This document shows positions 16,158 through 24,312 of a stretch of 64,000 bases of DNA, piece after piece (positions within the stretch are counted from its first letter, which is position 1; each line of letters begins with the position of its first letter). The notes beneath the pieces were generated by a model. The model searched no databases, was not told where the DNA came from, and worked only from the letters and a program-made list of their open reading frames with translations. This stretch comes from an uncultured Ruminococcus sp. (GTDB taxonomy: Bacteria > Bacillota > Clostridia > Oscillospirales > Ruminococcaceae), in contig NZ_CAKSNX010000006.1 of the NCBI RefSeq assembly GCF_934476685.1, forward strand, positions 1-64,000, in the 5' to 3' direction. The translations under genes and the position numbers were made by a program.

Positions 16158-18917
16158 CTATAAAACCTTGTCTGTAAGCTCAAAATCAACGCTGCGAAGT
16201 TTAAGTCCGCTCTGCGCAAAGAACATCTTCATGGAAATAAATCTTGAAAACATAGGTATCTCCAGCGACTTTTCTGCGACCTCACCGTTAGTTCCGCTGA
16301 AAGTGAGAGTTCCGAACGGCGTTCCTACTGAGAATATCGTGACAGGTATCTGCGCAAGTTCGCTCTGATCGGAGCTTGCCTTTACCGTTACCTTGTAAAC
16401 TCCGGGCTTGTCAACTATGAGCGCAAAACTCTTGTATGTTCCCTTTTCTGAAACGTAGCCCTCCATCGGCAATTCAAGACTGCCTTTGAGATCAAAAAAT
16501 TCTACACTGTCTGAGTCAACGTCCTGCTCGTCAGCAGGCTTTCCTGTTACTTCAACACTTGTGTCTTGTCCCATAATGCGCTTCATAGCGTTGGTTTCCA
16601 TAAGCACACGAAGTATGTTTTCTGCGTTGCGCTGAAGTTCACTGCGGCGCAGTGTTCCGCTTTTAAGACAGCTCAGAGTGTTGTCATTATTGTTCTCACC
16701 GTCTGCACAAACCATATATACGTCATTCTGCGCAGCTGCCATTGCCGCAAGGTCTGTCTTGTCAGGCTCGCAGCCACGGCGGTTTATGTTTGCCCACCAG
16801 TCTGTCATGGTAAGTCCCTTAAAACCCCATTCATTGCGCAGTATCTGCGTGTTCAGGTCAAAACTGCCTGCCGTCCACAGTCCGTTCACCTTGCCGTATG
16901 TGGTCATGATAGTCTTTGCTCCGCCGTCCTTGACAGCAAGTTCAAAGCCTTTGAGATATATCTCCCTCAGCGCCCTTTCAGATACAACAGAATCAAGGAA
17001 ATGCCTGTTGGTTTCCTGATTGTTGGCGCAGAAATGCTTTATCGTGCCTGTTACACCCGAAGAATGCATACCCTTAAGCTCCGCACAAGCCATTGTTCCT
17101 GTGAGAAAAGGATCTTCGGAGAAATATTCAAAATTACGTCCGTTGAGAGGGTGGCGGTGAATGTTCATTCCGGGACCAAGCAGACAGTCTACCTTGTTGG
17201 CTGCCATTTCAAGTCCCATATATTCAAACAGCTTTGTTACAAGCTTCTTGTTGAATGTGGAGGCTGTCATTGTTCCGTTAGGCAGGCTGAAAGCATTTGT
17301 TCCGCAGTCAAGACGCATTCCCGAAGGGCCGTCTGAACAGCAGCCGCATGGTACACCGAACTCACCGAGCCTTTTTGAAACTCCGCCGAAAGCCGCAGCC
17401 GTTCCTGCTGTGACCTTTGGACTTCCCATACCCTCGCCACGAATTATGCAGGCAAGGTCTTCGTCAGCAAGCTGTGCGGTAAATTCATCAAGAGTGTTCC
17501 TGCCCTTGACAACGTCGGCAAGCTTTATCCCCCTGTCACCGGTGTATTCAAGTTCAGCAGGCATATTCTCTTCACGGCGTTTTGCCTCATTGACCTGTGA
17601 AACAGGCACTTTTTCATATGTGACCTCGTATTTTCCGTCCTTGCATACCGCTTTCATTCTGTCAAATCCCACAACAGGAGCAAGAGCCTGTGCGTGTCTT
17701 GAGATAACGATATCCTCAGACAGCTCGAAAGAAAGTGCCTTTTTTGCACTCCTTACGTCTGTGCCAACATAGAAAACATATTCTCCCGCTTCAAGTACAA
17801 AGCAGTTTTTATTGCCCGTAACACCGCTGTCGTCATAAGATGCGATATCACTAAGGCGAACGCTTATTTTCAGAGTTTCACTTTCGCCAACAGCAAGCTT
17901 TTCTGTCTTTTCATAACCGCAAAGCACCCTTGCCGCCTTGCCAAGCTTTCCCTGCGGTGCCTGACAGTATACCTGCACAACTTCCTTGCCGCTGTATTTT
18001 CCTGTGTTTTTTACAGCCACTTCAAAGTCAGCCGTATCTCCGTTTTTCTCTGCGCTTACTGTCTTTACGTCAAAATCAGTGTATGAAAGACCATATCCAA
18101 AAGGATACATTACTCTATCCTTTGCAAAGGTTTCAAAGTACCTGTATCCCACAAAAATATCCTCGCTGTAAACATCTCTGTCCTCACTGCCGAAATTCTT
18201 GTCCGACGAATAATCATTTACATTGTATGCAATGGTATCAGGCAGTTTTCCGCAGGGAGATACCTCGCCTGTCAGAACTCTTGCCGTACCTGTTCCGCCT
18301 GTCATACCGCCCTGCCATACATAAAGCACAGCGTCAGGGTCAGCCTCATTGATATCATTCATATCGATTATATTGCCCACGTTCAGCAGCAGAACAGTCT
18401 TTTTGAAATGTCTGCACACCTTTGAAAGCATATCCTTTTCAAGCTCCGTGAGGAAATATGAACCAGCCGTAAGTCGGTTGTCCTGTTCCTCGCCTGCTGT
18501 TCTGCCGATAATAACGACCGCCGTATCACAGCTTTCAGCTATCTTTTCCGCAAGCTTTTCGTCAAGGGGCATTTCCTGCTGACACCAAGGCTCGCCGCCC
18601 CAGCCTGCTCCTTTATCGAAAGGATTTTCCTCGTCCCATTTCTTGTAGACGTTTAAAAGCTCCTCATTTACCTTTACACCGCATTCGGTCAGCCCCTCAA
18701 CGATATTCGTGACCTTTGAAACGTTCACCATTCCGCCCGAACCTGTACCGCTTTTATAATAGTGCAGCTGTATCCTGCCGAAAACGGCTGTTTCGCTGTT
18801 CTTATCCAGCGGCAATGCGTTGTTTTCATTTTTCAGCATTACTATTCCCTCGGCAACTGTCTGTGCGGCAGTTTCAAGGTACTCGTTCCAGTCAAGTTTC
18901 ATAGTTTTAATGTTCAT
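16158..18917 (-). CDS. Family 3 glycoside hydrolase (beta-glucosidase type), domains in C-to-N order
   Basis: 919 residues. The usual GH3 halves are swapped: the alpha/beta sandwich domain comes first (EGIVMLKNENNALPL, then a fibronectin-like region), and the TIM-barrel catalytic domain follows (HRHPLNGRNFEYFSEDP, KHFCANNQETNR, and the nucleophile Asp in GLTMTDWWANINRRG). This permuted order is known from Ruminococcus and Butyrivibrio beta-glucosidases. No signal peptide, so it probably acts on imported oligosaccharides such as cellodextrins. Its ATG overlaps the stop of the preceding DUF1275 gene (ATGA). Start at 18917 is supported by GGCGGAG upstream. Confidence 0.9.
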   Translation of the reverse strand: MNIKTMKLDWNEYLETAAQTVAEGIVMLKNENNALPLDKNSETAVFGRIQLHYYKSGTGSGGMVNVSKVTNIVEGLTECGVKVNEELLNVYKKWDEENPFDKGAGWGGEPWCQQEMPLDEKLAEKIAESCDTAVVIIGRTAGEEQDNRLTAGSYFLTELEKDMLSKVCRHFKKTVLLLNVGNIIDMNDINEADPDAVLYVWQGGMTGGTGTARVLTGEVSPCGKLPDTIAYNVNDYSSDKNFGSEDRDVYSEDIFVGYRYFETFAKDRVMYPFGYGLSYTDFDVKTVSAEKNGDTADFEVAVKNTGKYSGKEVVQVYCQAPQGKLGKAARVLCGYEKTEKLAVGESETLKISVRLSDIASYDDSGVTGNKNCFVLEAGEYVFYVGTDVRSAKKALSFELSEDIVISRHAQALAPVVGFDRMKAVCKDGKYEVTYEKVPVSQVNEAKRREENMPAELEYTGDRGIKLADVVKGRNTLDEFTAQLADEDLACIIRGEGMGSPKVTAGTAAAFGGVSKRLGEFGVPCGCCSDGPSGMRLDCGTNAFSLPNGTMTASTFNKKLVTKLFEYMGLEMAANKVDCLLGPGMNIHRHPLNGRNFEYFSEDPFLTGTMACAELKGMHSSGVTGTIKHFCANNQETNRHFLDSVVSERALREIYLKGFELAVKDGGAKTIMTTYGKVNGLWTAGSFDLNTQILRNEWGFKGLTMTDWWANINRRGCEPDKTDLAAMAAAQNDVYMVCADGENNNDNTLSCLKSGTLRRSELQRNAENILRVLMETNAMKRIMGQDTSVEVTGKPADEQDVDSDSVEFFDLKGSLELPMEGYVSEKGTYKSFALIVDKPGVYKVTVKASSDQSELAQIPVTIFSVGTPFGTLTFSGTNGEVAEKSLEIPMFSRFISMKMFFAQSGLKLRSVDFELTDKVL

Positions 18918-19597
18918 ACATCTCCGCCTTTCTTTTCCGACATTTCGTCTGCTTTAAGAACCGTCAGCGCAGCACAAAGGCTGATAAGGCATATCCAGCT
19001 TGCCCTTGTATTCAAAGCTTTCGTCATCACCGCTCCGAACCCTGCGCCGCATATGAATATAAGTATTATTCCGTAATACTGCAAAGCGTTTTTTAATTTC
19101 TGCTTATCTCCGCCCGATATGAACTGAAAAAGGTTATCCGTTCCGCTGCGGAGATTTCCTGTACACATTGTGGTTGCATATGGGTTTCCGTTCATTCTTC
19201 TGAAAGCCTCCACCTGCATCGCACAGGTCAGCGAAACAAGGACGTTTGCTGCGCTGTTCATACTGTCGGGGAGAAATCCCACAGCAGCTATGACGACCAT
19301 TTCTATCATCAGTATCACCTGATGCCAATGGACTTTCGGATGCTCGTTGAACTTTGCTTTGAGCATCTCCACCACAAGCACGCCCAGCATAAATGACACT
19401 ATCGGTATAAGATAGGTCAGCGCTCTGAGAAAATTTCCTTCGGAGAGGTTAAGTCCGAAAAGGACGATATTTCCCGTCTGCGCATTCGCAAAAACTCCGT
19501 CCCTGCTGATATAGGTGTACGCATCGAGAAATCCTCCCGAAAATGCCAGCAGAGCGCCCACACCGTAAAATTCAGCTATATGTCTGCCGTTGTGCAT
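18914..19597 (-). CDS. DUF1275 (YoaK-like) membrane protein
   Basis: 227 residues with about six hydrophobic segments. The N-terminus reads ALLAFSGGFLDAYTYI followed by FANAQTGNIVLFGLNL, the hallmark of the DUF1275/YoaK family; a later segment holds GNLRSG. Function is unknown; some members are suggested transporters. It is translationally coupled to the GH3 gene by an ATGA overlap and follows metA after 2 bp, so the three form an operon, though no shared pathway is evident. Confidence 0.88.
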   Translation of the reverse strand: MHNGRHIAEFYGVGALLAFSGGFLDAYTYISRDGVFANAQTGNIVLFGLNLSEGNFLRALTYLIPIVSFMLGVLVVEMLKAKFNEHPKVHWHQVILMIEMVVIAAVGFLPDSMNSAANVLVSLTCAMQVEAFRRMNGNPYATTMCTGNLRSGTDNLFQFISGGDKQKLKNALQYYGIILIFICGAGFGAVMTKALNTRASWICLISLCAALTVLKADEMSEKKGGDV

Positions 19598-19599
19598 AT

Positions 19600-20532
19600 T
19601 CAGTCCTCCCTGAGAGGCTGGATATTGCTGAGGTCATACGGCGTTCTCTGATATACGCAATAGTTCAGCCAGTTTGAATAGAGCAGGTTCGCCGAACAGC
19701 TCCAGTTGAAAACAGGTGTTTTGGATGGGTCATCGTCTGGGAAATAATTGTATGGGAGCTGTATATCCAGTCCCTTTTCCTTATCCCTGAAATACTCTCC
19801 TGCAAGAGTTTCCCTGTCATACTCCCAATGTCCGAAAAGGAAATACTGTCTTTCCGCCTTGTCACACACAAGATGTACGCCCGCCTCGTTGGACAGCGCA
19901 ACGATAGTCAGCTGAGGAACTTTCTCTATATCCTCCTGCCTTACTTCGGTGTGTCTTGAATGAGGACAATGGAAAACATCTCCAAAGCCTTTGAGTATCA
20001 TACTTTCGGGAACGTCTATATGATGCTTGAAATTGCCGAACATTTTCTGATCCAGCATATGCTTTGGTATACCATAATGGTAGTACAGACCTGCCTGCGC
20101 ACCCCAGCAGATATGGATAGTCGAAAACACATTCGTCTTGCTCCATTCCATTACTCTGCAAAGCTCGTCCCAGTAGTCCACCTCTTCAAATTCCAGCTGT
20201 TCAACAGGCGCACCTGTGATAATAAGTCCGTCATAGCGGTTATCCTTCACCTCGTCAAAGGTCTTGTAAAAGGCGAGCATATGCTCCTGCGAAGTATTCT
20301 TTGAGGTATGGCTGCTCATCTGGATAAGGTCGATATCCACATGGAGCGGAGTGTTGCTGAGCAGTCTGAGCAGCTGAGTTTCAGTAGTTATTTTATCGGG
20401 CATCAGGTTAAGTATGGCTATTTTCAGAGCACGGATATCCTGATGAGCCGCTCTGTCATCGGGTATAACAAATATACGTTCTTTCTCCAGCGTTCTGAAC
20501 GCAGGGAGATCGTTTGGTATTTTAATAGGCAA
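19600..20532 (-). CDS. metA: Homoserine O-acyltransferase (MetA)
   Basis: 310 residues. Activates homoserine at its hydroxyl with an acyl-CoA, the first step to methionine; in Firmicutes the acyl donor is often acetyl-CoA. I chose the TTG at 20532: it gives the family start MPIKIPNDLPAF, has AGGTGGG seven bases upstream and puts the catalytic Cys at the canonical position 142 (HICWGAQA). A GTG at 20544 would overlap that ribosome site. The His and Glu of the active site are in FGHWEYD. No SAM riboswitch or T-box is apparent upstream. Confidence 0.93.
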   Translation of the reverse strand: MPIKIPNDLPAFRTLEKERIFVIPDDRAAHQDIRALKIAILNLMPDKITTETQLLRLLSNTPLHVDIDLIQMSSHTSKNTSQEHMLAFYKTFDEVKDNRYDGLIITGAPVEQLEFEEVDYWDELCRVMEWSKTNVFSTIHICWGAQAGLYYHYGIPKHMLDQKMFGNFKHHIDVPESMILKGFGDVFHCPHSRHTEVRQEDIEKVPQLTIVALSNEAGVHLVCDKAERQYFLFGHWEYDRETLAGEYFRDKEKGLDIQLPYNYFPDDDPSKTPVFNWSCSANLLYSNWLNYCVYQRTPYDLSNIQPLRED

Positions 20533-20579
20533 AACTTTTCCCACCTTTTGATAATACTATATTATTATTCTAAAACATT

Positions 20580-20608
20580 ATTGTATCATATTTTTATTTT
20601 TAATTCAA
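20580..20608 (-). promoter_or_regulatory. Promoter of metA
   Basis: TTGAAT (20603-20608), 17 bp, TACAAT (20580-20585), minus strand. Confidence 0.65.
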
Positions 20609-20721
20609 CGTCCGAAAAATTATTTCACAATTTATTTAACTTTCGACATATTTCACAGATACAGGGAAATATGGTACTGCCGACAGGTGGTTCTGTTTAA
20701 CAAAAAAGTGCGAAAATATAC

Positions 20722-20750
20722 TTGACCTGAACACAAAATAGTAGTAAAAT
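20722..20750 (+). promoter_or_regulatory. Promoter of pduL
   Basis: TTGACC (20722-20727), 17 bp, TAAAAT (20745-20750), giving a leader of about 30 nt. Confidence 0.75.
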
Positions 20751-20787
20751 AAATGTATGAGATTTATATTGAAAGGATATGTTAAAA

Positions 20788-21363
20788 ATGGCTGAATTTA
20801 TTGTAGAAACATCTGCCAGACATGTACACGTTACTAAGGAAACACTTGAGACCCTCTTTGGCGCAGGTCACGAACTTACAAAGAAGAAGGATCTTTCACA
20901 GCCTGGACAGTTCGCTTGTGAGGAAAGAGTTACTGTTGTGGGACCTAAGAAGGAACTTGCAAACGTATCTATTCTCGGACCATGCCGTCCTGCTGACCAG
21001 ATCGAGCTTTCAGCTACTGACGCAAGATCTATCGGAATTGCCGCTCCTATCAGAGAGTCAGGCGATGTTGCAGGCTCAGGTGCTTGCAAGCTTGTAGGAC
21101 CTTGCGGTGAGGTAGAAGTCAAGGAAGGTGTTATCGTAGCAAAAAGACACATTCACATGACACCTGCTGACGCAGAAGCTTTCGGTGTATCAAACGGCGA
21201 GATCGTTGCTGTTAAGATCGAGTCACCTGAGAGAACAGCAATCCTCTGCGACACAGTTATTCGTGTAAGCGAAAAGTACGCTCTTGCAATGCACATTGAC
21301 ACAGACGAGTCAAACGCAGTAGGCGCAGGCAGAGATCAGAAAGGCACAATCATAAAGCTCTAG
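20788..21363 (+). CDS. pduL: PduL-type phosphate acyltransferase
   Basis: 191 residues, two PduL barrels. Zinc-ligand motifs are visible: SARHVHVT near the N-terminus and KRHIHMTP in the second half. PduL interconverts acyl-CoA and acyl phosphate. Here there is no microcompartment operon and no N-terminal encapsulation peptide, so it likely works as a cytosolic phosphotransacetylase feeding acetate kinase. I chose the second ATG (20788), giving MAEFIVETSARH; the first (20779) sits one base after the AAAGGA ribosome site. The TAG stop is immediately followed by element C. Confidence 0.92.
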   Translation: MAEFIVETSARHVHVTKETLETLFGAGHELTKKKDLSQPGQFACEERVTVVGPKKELANVSILGPCRPADQIELSATDARSIGIAAPIRESGDVAGSGACKLVGPCGEVEVKEGVIVAKRHIHMTPADAEAFGVSNGEIVAVKIESPERTAILCDTVIRVSEKYALAMHIDTDESNAVGAGRDQKGTIIKL

Positions 21364-22401
21364 TCCTCGCCGGACGGGCGACCTCACCGGTCGGGGTCGT
21401 TCGGGACGCTCGTAAACTCGCTGTCGGCGGTGCGGACTTCTCATTTAGTTCTCGGAAGAAACGGAGATATGACTTTTACTTAAACTTACTTTGATAAGGT
21501 CTTATATTTGCTCTTTTCGGTTAGATGAGGGCTTTATCTAGGCTTTCCAAGGTTCGATAATTAGTTAGGGGCGACCTGCGGTCGCCAGTTTTGACGCATG
21601 AACTTTGTTAAACTTGCCGCCGTTTCTCAACTACCTGCGGTTGCCAATGTCCTCGTGCGGACGGCTCAGTTCGGGACGCTCGGAAGAAACAATATGCGAG
21701 CGAATATTATTGTAATTTTATAATGTGTAAGGGGCGGTTTATGACCGCCTCTTTTTGTATGCCTTTTCACAGCATACAGGCTATACAAAGGTTGTAAGGC
21801 ATAATGGTTTGTTAAATTATGTATGTGCTGTAATTATCAAAAAAGGAAGATAAGACCTCATTAAAGTCGGCGATGGTAAAAAAAGGCGAACTCAGGTTCC
21901 CACACCAAAACGATAAATTTTATTAAGCCGAGATAAGACTGTGACAAAGTTTGTTCTTGTGAGAGCAGGTAAATTAAGGTAAGTAGGAATAGTTTCAAGT
22001 TTTAGCGAAGTTGGTATAAGCTGGCAACCGCAGGATTTGAAAAGCGAGATAAGAGTTTAGTGAAATCAGAGTTGGTAAGAATAGGCGAATTAAGATAATT
22101 GGGAATAGCGTTAGGTTTTAACAAAGTTGGTATAAGCGGGCGACCGCAGGATTTGAAAAGCGAGATAAGAGCGTAGTGAAGTCGGAGTTGGTAGGAACTG
22201 GCGACCACAGGTCGCCCCTACGCAAACGTTGAGAAAAAATCCACATTAGACCTCATCAAACCTAAAAAGAGCCATTACAAGACCTCATCAAAGTATGTTT
22301 CAGTAAAAGATATATCTTAGTTTCTTCCGAGAACTAAATGAGAAGTTCGGACAGCAGACAGCGAGTTTACGAGTGTCCCGAATTACCCCGTCTGGGAAGA
22401 C
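21364..22401. repeat. Non-coding mosaic element, copy C (about 1.04 kb)
   Basis: Starts right after the pduL TAG with TCCTCGCCGGACGG and ends GTCTGGGAAGACC, four bases before the -35 box of the next gene. The two arms are imperfect inverted repeats of roughly 120-150 bp (GGGACGCTCGTAAACTCGC on the left, its complement on the right). Inside: GGCGACC/GGTCGCC palindromes (21570, 22200), the shared central block with a terminator, and a long purine-rich right half. The left arm also carries GCGACCTCACCGGTCGGGG, shared with element A at 12655. No believable ORF. Confidence 0.85.
21731..21756 (+). terminator. Terminator hairpin in the central block of element C
   Basis: GGCGGT-TTATG-ACCGCC followed by TCTTTTT. 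It may end the pduL transcript about 370 bp after the stop codon. Confidence 0.8.
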
Positions 22402-22404
22402 CTA

Positions 22405-22433
22405 TTGACAAAGGGAGGGGAAAAGGGTATAAT
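22405..22433 (+). promoter_or_regulatory. Promoter at the edge of element C
   Basis: TTGACA (22405-22410), spacer AAGGGAGGGGAAAAGGG, TATAAT (22428-22433). The spacer resembles the promoter spacers at elements A and B (12 of 17 identical). Confidence 0.88.
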
Positions 22434-22475
22434 TAGGGTAGCCGTTTGGCAAAAAAATTATAGGGAGAATTGAAT

Positions 22476-23291
22476 ATGAAAAGAATTGTATCAGTCTACA
22501 TCGTAGCTATGCTTATTGGGCTTTTTATGGTCATAACCAGCATAGGCGATTGCATGAACCTCGTGAAAAATGAACCTGCGGAATTTTCAACAAAAACGCT
22601 TGAAAATTTCAAAGAGGGTGAAATGGTGGAGGGCAATGTCCAGTATGTTTTCGACGTCGTTGCTACTCTTGAAACGAGCAAAACTATGTACGGAGTGCCT
22701 TACCACAAGGAAGAAACACCATACTATCTTGTTATGGTAACAGACAAAGATGACATTATTCAGGGGTATGTCGTTATGCATATAACGAACAAGAATAATA
22801 TCACACAGTTTGATAAACTTTCTCTCAGCACATACAAACTGATGACTGACGAGAATTACAATGGCGATCTTCCTGATCCTGTAAAGGTTCAGACAAAGAC
22901 TCAGGAAATGCCGAAAGATCTGAAAAAGTGTGTTTATGACTACTTTGCAGACGGCGGAATGAGCAAGTCTGAATGTGATGAGCTGGTTTCAAACTATGTT
23001 CTTGAGCAGAAGAATTTTGAAACCCTTAAGAAAATGCCTATATACGGCGCAGCAATAATGATCGTTGCAACCGTTATATTCCTCATCATACTGTTTGCAG
23101 TAAAGGGCAGAAAAAAGAAGGTTTATGTAAACGAAATTCCTAACTTCAACGCTGCTAACCCTGATTTCAATGCTACTAACAACGGAAACAATTATTACAG
23201 CGCACCTCAGAACGCAGCCAGCACAAGCCGTTACGGAGATGCTTACAAGGAAATAAACAAAGGCGTCAACTCCGACGACTTCCTCTCCTAG
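22476..23291 (+). CDS. Membrane protein of unknown function, two membrane segments
   Basis: 271 residues from the ATG at 22476, eight bases after AGGGAG; a TTG at 22470 is possible. An N-terminal hydrophobic segment (IVSVYIVAMLIGLFMVI) acts as anchor or signal, followed by a roughly 165-residue extracytoplasmic domain, a second membrane segment (IYGAAIMIVATVIFLIILF), a basic KGRKKK stop and an Asn-rich cytoplasmic tail. I do not recognise the family. It is a single-gene unit lying exactly between elements C and D, and its TAG stop abuts element D. Confidence 0.75.
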   Translation: MKRIVSVYIVAMLIGLFMVITSIGDCMNLVKNEPAEFSTKTLENFKEGEMVEGNVQYVFDVVATLETSKTMYGVPYHKEETPYYLVMVTDKDDIIQGYVVMHITNKNNITQFDKLSLSTYKLMTDENYNGDLPDPVKVQTKTQEMPKDLKKCVYDYFADGGMSKSECDELVSNYVLEQKNFETLKKMPIYGAAIMIVATVIFLIILFAVKGRKKKVYVNEIPNFNAANPDFNATNNGNNYYSAPQNAASTSRYGDAYKEINKGVNSDDFLS

Positions 23292-24225
23292 TCCTCGCCG
23301 GACGGGGTCGTTCGGGACGCTCGTAAACTCGCTGTCGACGGTGTGGTCTTTTACTTTTGCGCTCGGAAGAAACGAAGATATGGCTTTTACTAAAACCGAC
23401 TATGCTAGGGTCTTATCTTGGCTCTTTTTAGGTTTAATAAGGTCTAATGTAGATTTTTTCTCAAAGTTAGCGTAGGGGCGACCTGTGGTCGCCAGTGTCC
23501 TATCAGACGTAGGCAATGCATTTATATTTTGAAGAAACAAAATGCGAGCAAATATTATTGTAAATTTATAATGTGTAAGGGGCGGTTTATGACCGCCTCT
23601 TTTTGTATGCCTTTTCACAGCATACAGGCTATACAAAGGTTGTAAGGCATAATGATTTGTTAAATTTATATGTACTAAAATTGAAAAAAAGAAAGATAAA
23701 TCTTATTAAAGTCGGTGGTGAACATAGGCGAACGCAGGTCGCCCACACCAAAACGATAAATCTTATTAAGCCGAGATAAAACCTTGCAAAGTTTGGTCTT
23801 GTGAGAGCAGGTAATTGGAAATGGCAGTAGGTATAGGAAAGCTGAGATTGGTGAGAACAGGAAAATGTGGGTAAGTAGGAATAGTTTCCAGTTTTAGCAA
23901 AGTTGGTATAAGTGGGCAATCAAAGGTAATTTGAAAATTGCAGTAGGTATAGGAAAGTTAGGATTGATATACGCAGGCGACCACAGGTCGCCCCTACGGA
24001 AAACGTTGAGGAAAAATCCAAAATAGACCGCATCAAAGTGGGTTTTAGTAAAAGATATATCTTGGTTTCTTCCGAGCGCAAAGTAACAGCCCCGACAGCA
24101 GACAGCGAGCTTGTCGAGTGTCCCGAATTACCCCGTCCGGCGAGGACTCTTCCGAGCGCAAAAGTAAAAGACCACACCGCGGACAGCGAGTTTACGAGCG
24201 TCCCGAACTGAGCCGTCCGCCCGAG
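23292..24225. repeat. Non-coding mosaic element, copy D (about 0.93 kb)
   Basis: Begins after the TAG stop with TCCTCGCCGGACGG, as in copy C. The left arm carries GGGACGCTCGTAAACTCGC; the right arm carries the complementary unit twice in tandem and ends CCGTCCGCCCGAGGAC, ten bases before the glyA -35 box. GGCGACC/GGTCGCC palindromes lie at 23477 and 23977. The central block (23540-23670) is nearly identical to that of C. The ORFs at 23629-23919 and 23920-24177 translate repeat sequence and are rejected. Confidence 0.85.
23577..23604 (+). terminator. Terminator hairpin in the central block of element D
   Basis: GGCGGT-TTATG-ACCGCC then TCTTTTT, same sequence and orientation as in element C. 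Confidence 0.8.
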
Positions 24226-24235
24226 GACAAAGGAC

Positions 24236-24264
24236 TTGCAAAATTCAAAAAAATAAGTTATAAT
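24236..24264 (+). promoter_or_regulatory. Promoter of glyA
   Basis: TTGCAA (24236-24241), 17 bp, TATAAT (24259-24264), starting ten bases past the end of element D. Confidence 0.85.
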
Positions 24265-24312
24265 ATATAGTAACGGATTACCGTAAATTTTTATTGATAG
24301 GAGATTTTTAAA

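Noticed and set aside
20533..20787. SAM riboswitch or T-box before metA
   Set aside because: No conserved core, no terminator and no T-box GGUGG element in the short metA leader.
21364..24225. Target-site duplications flanking elements C and D
   Set aside because: C has a possible TA/TA, but D, B and A show no matching flanks, so no consistent duplication can be claimed.
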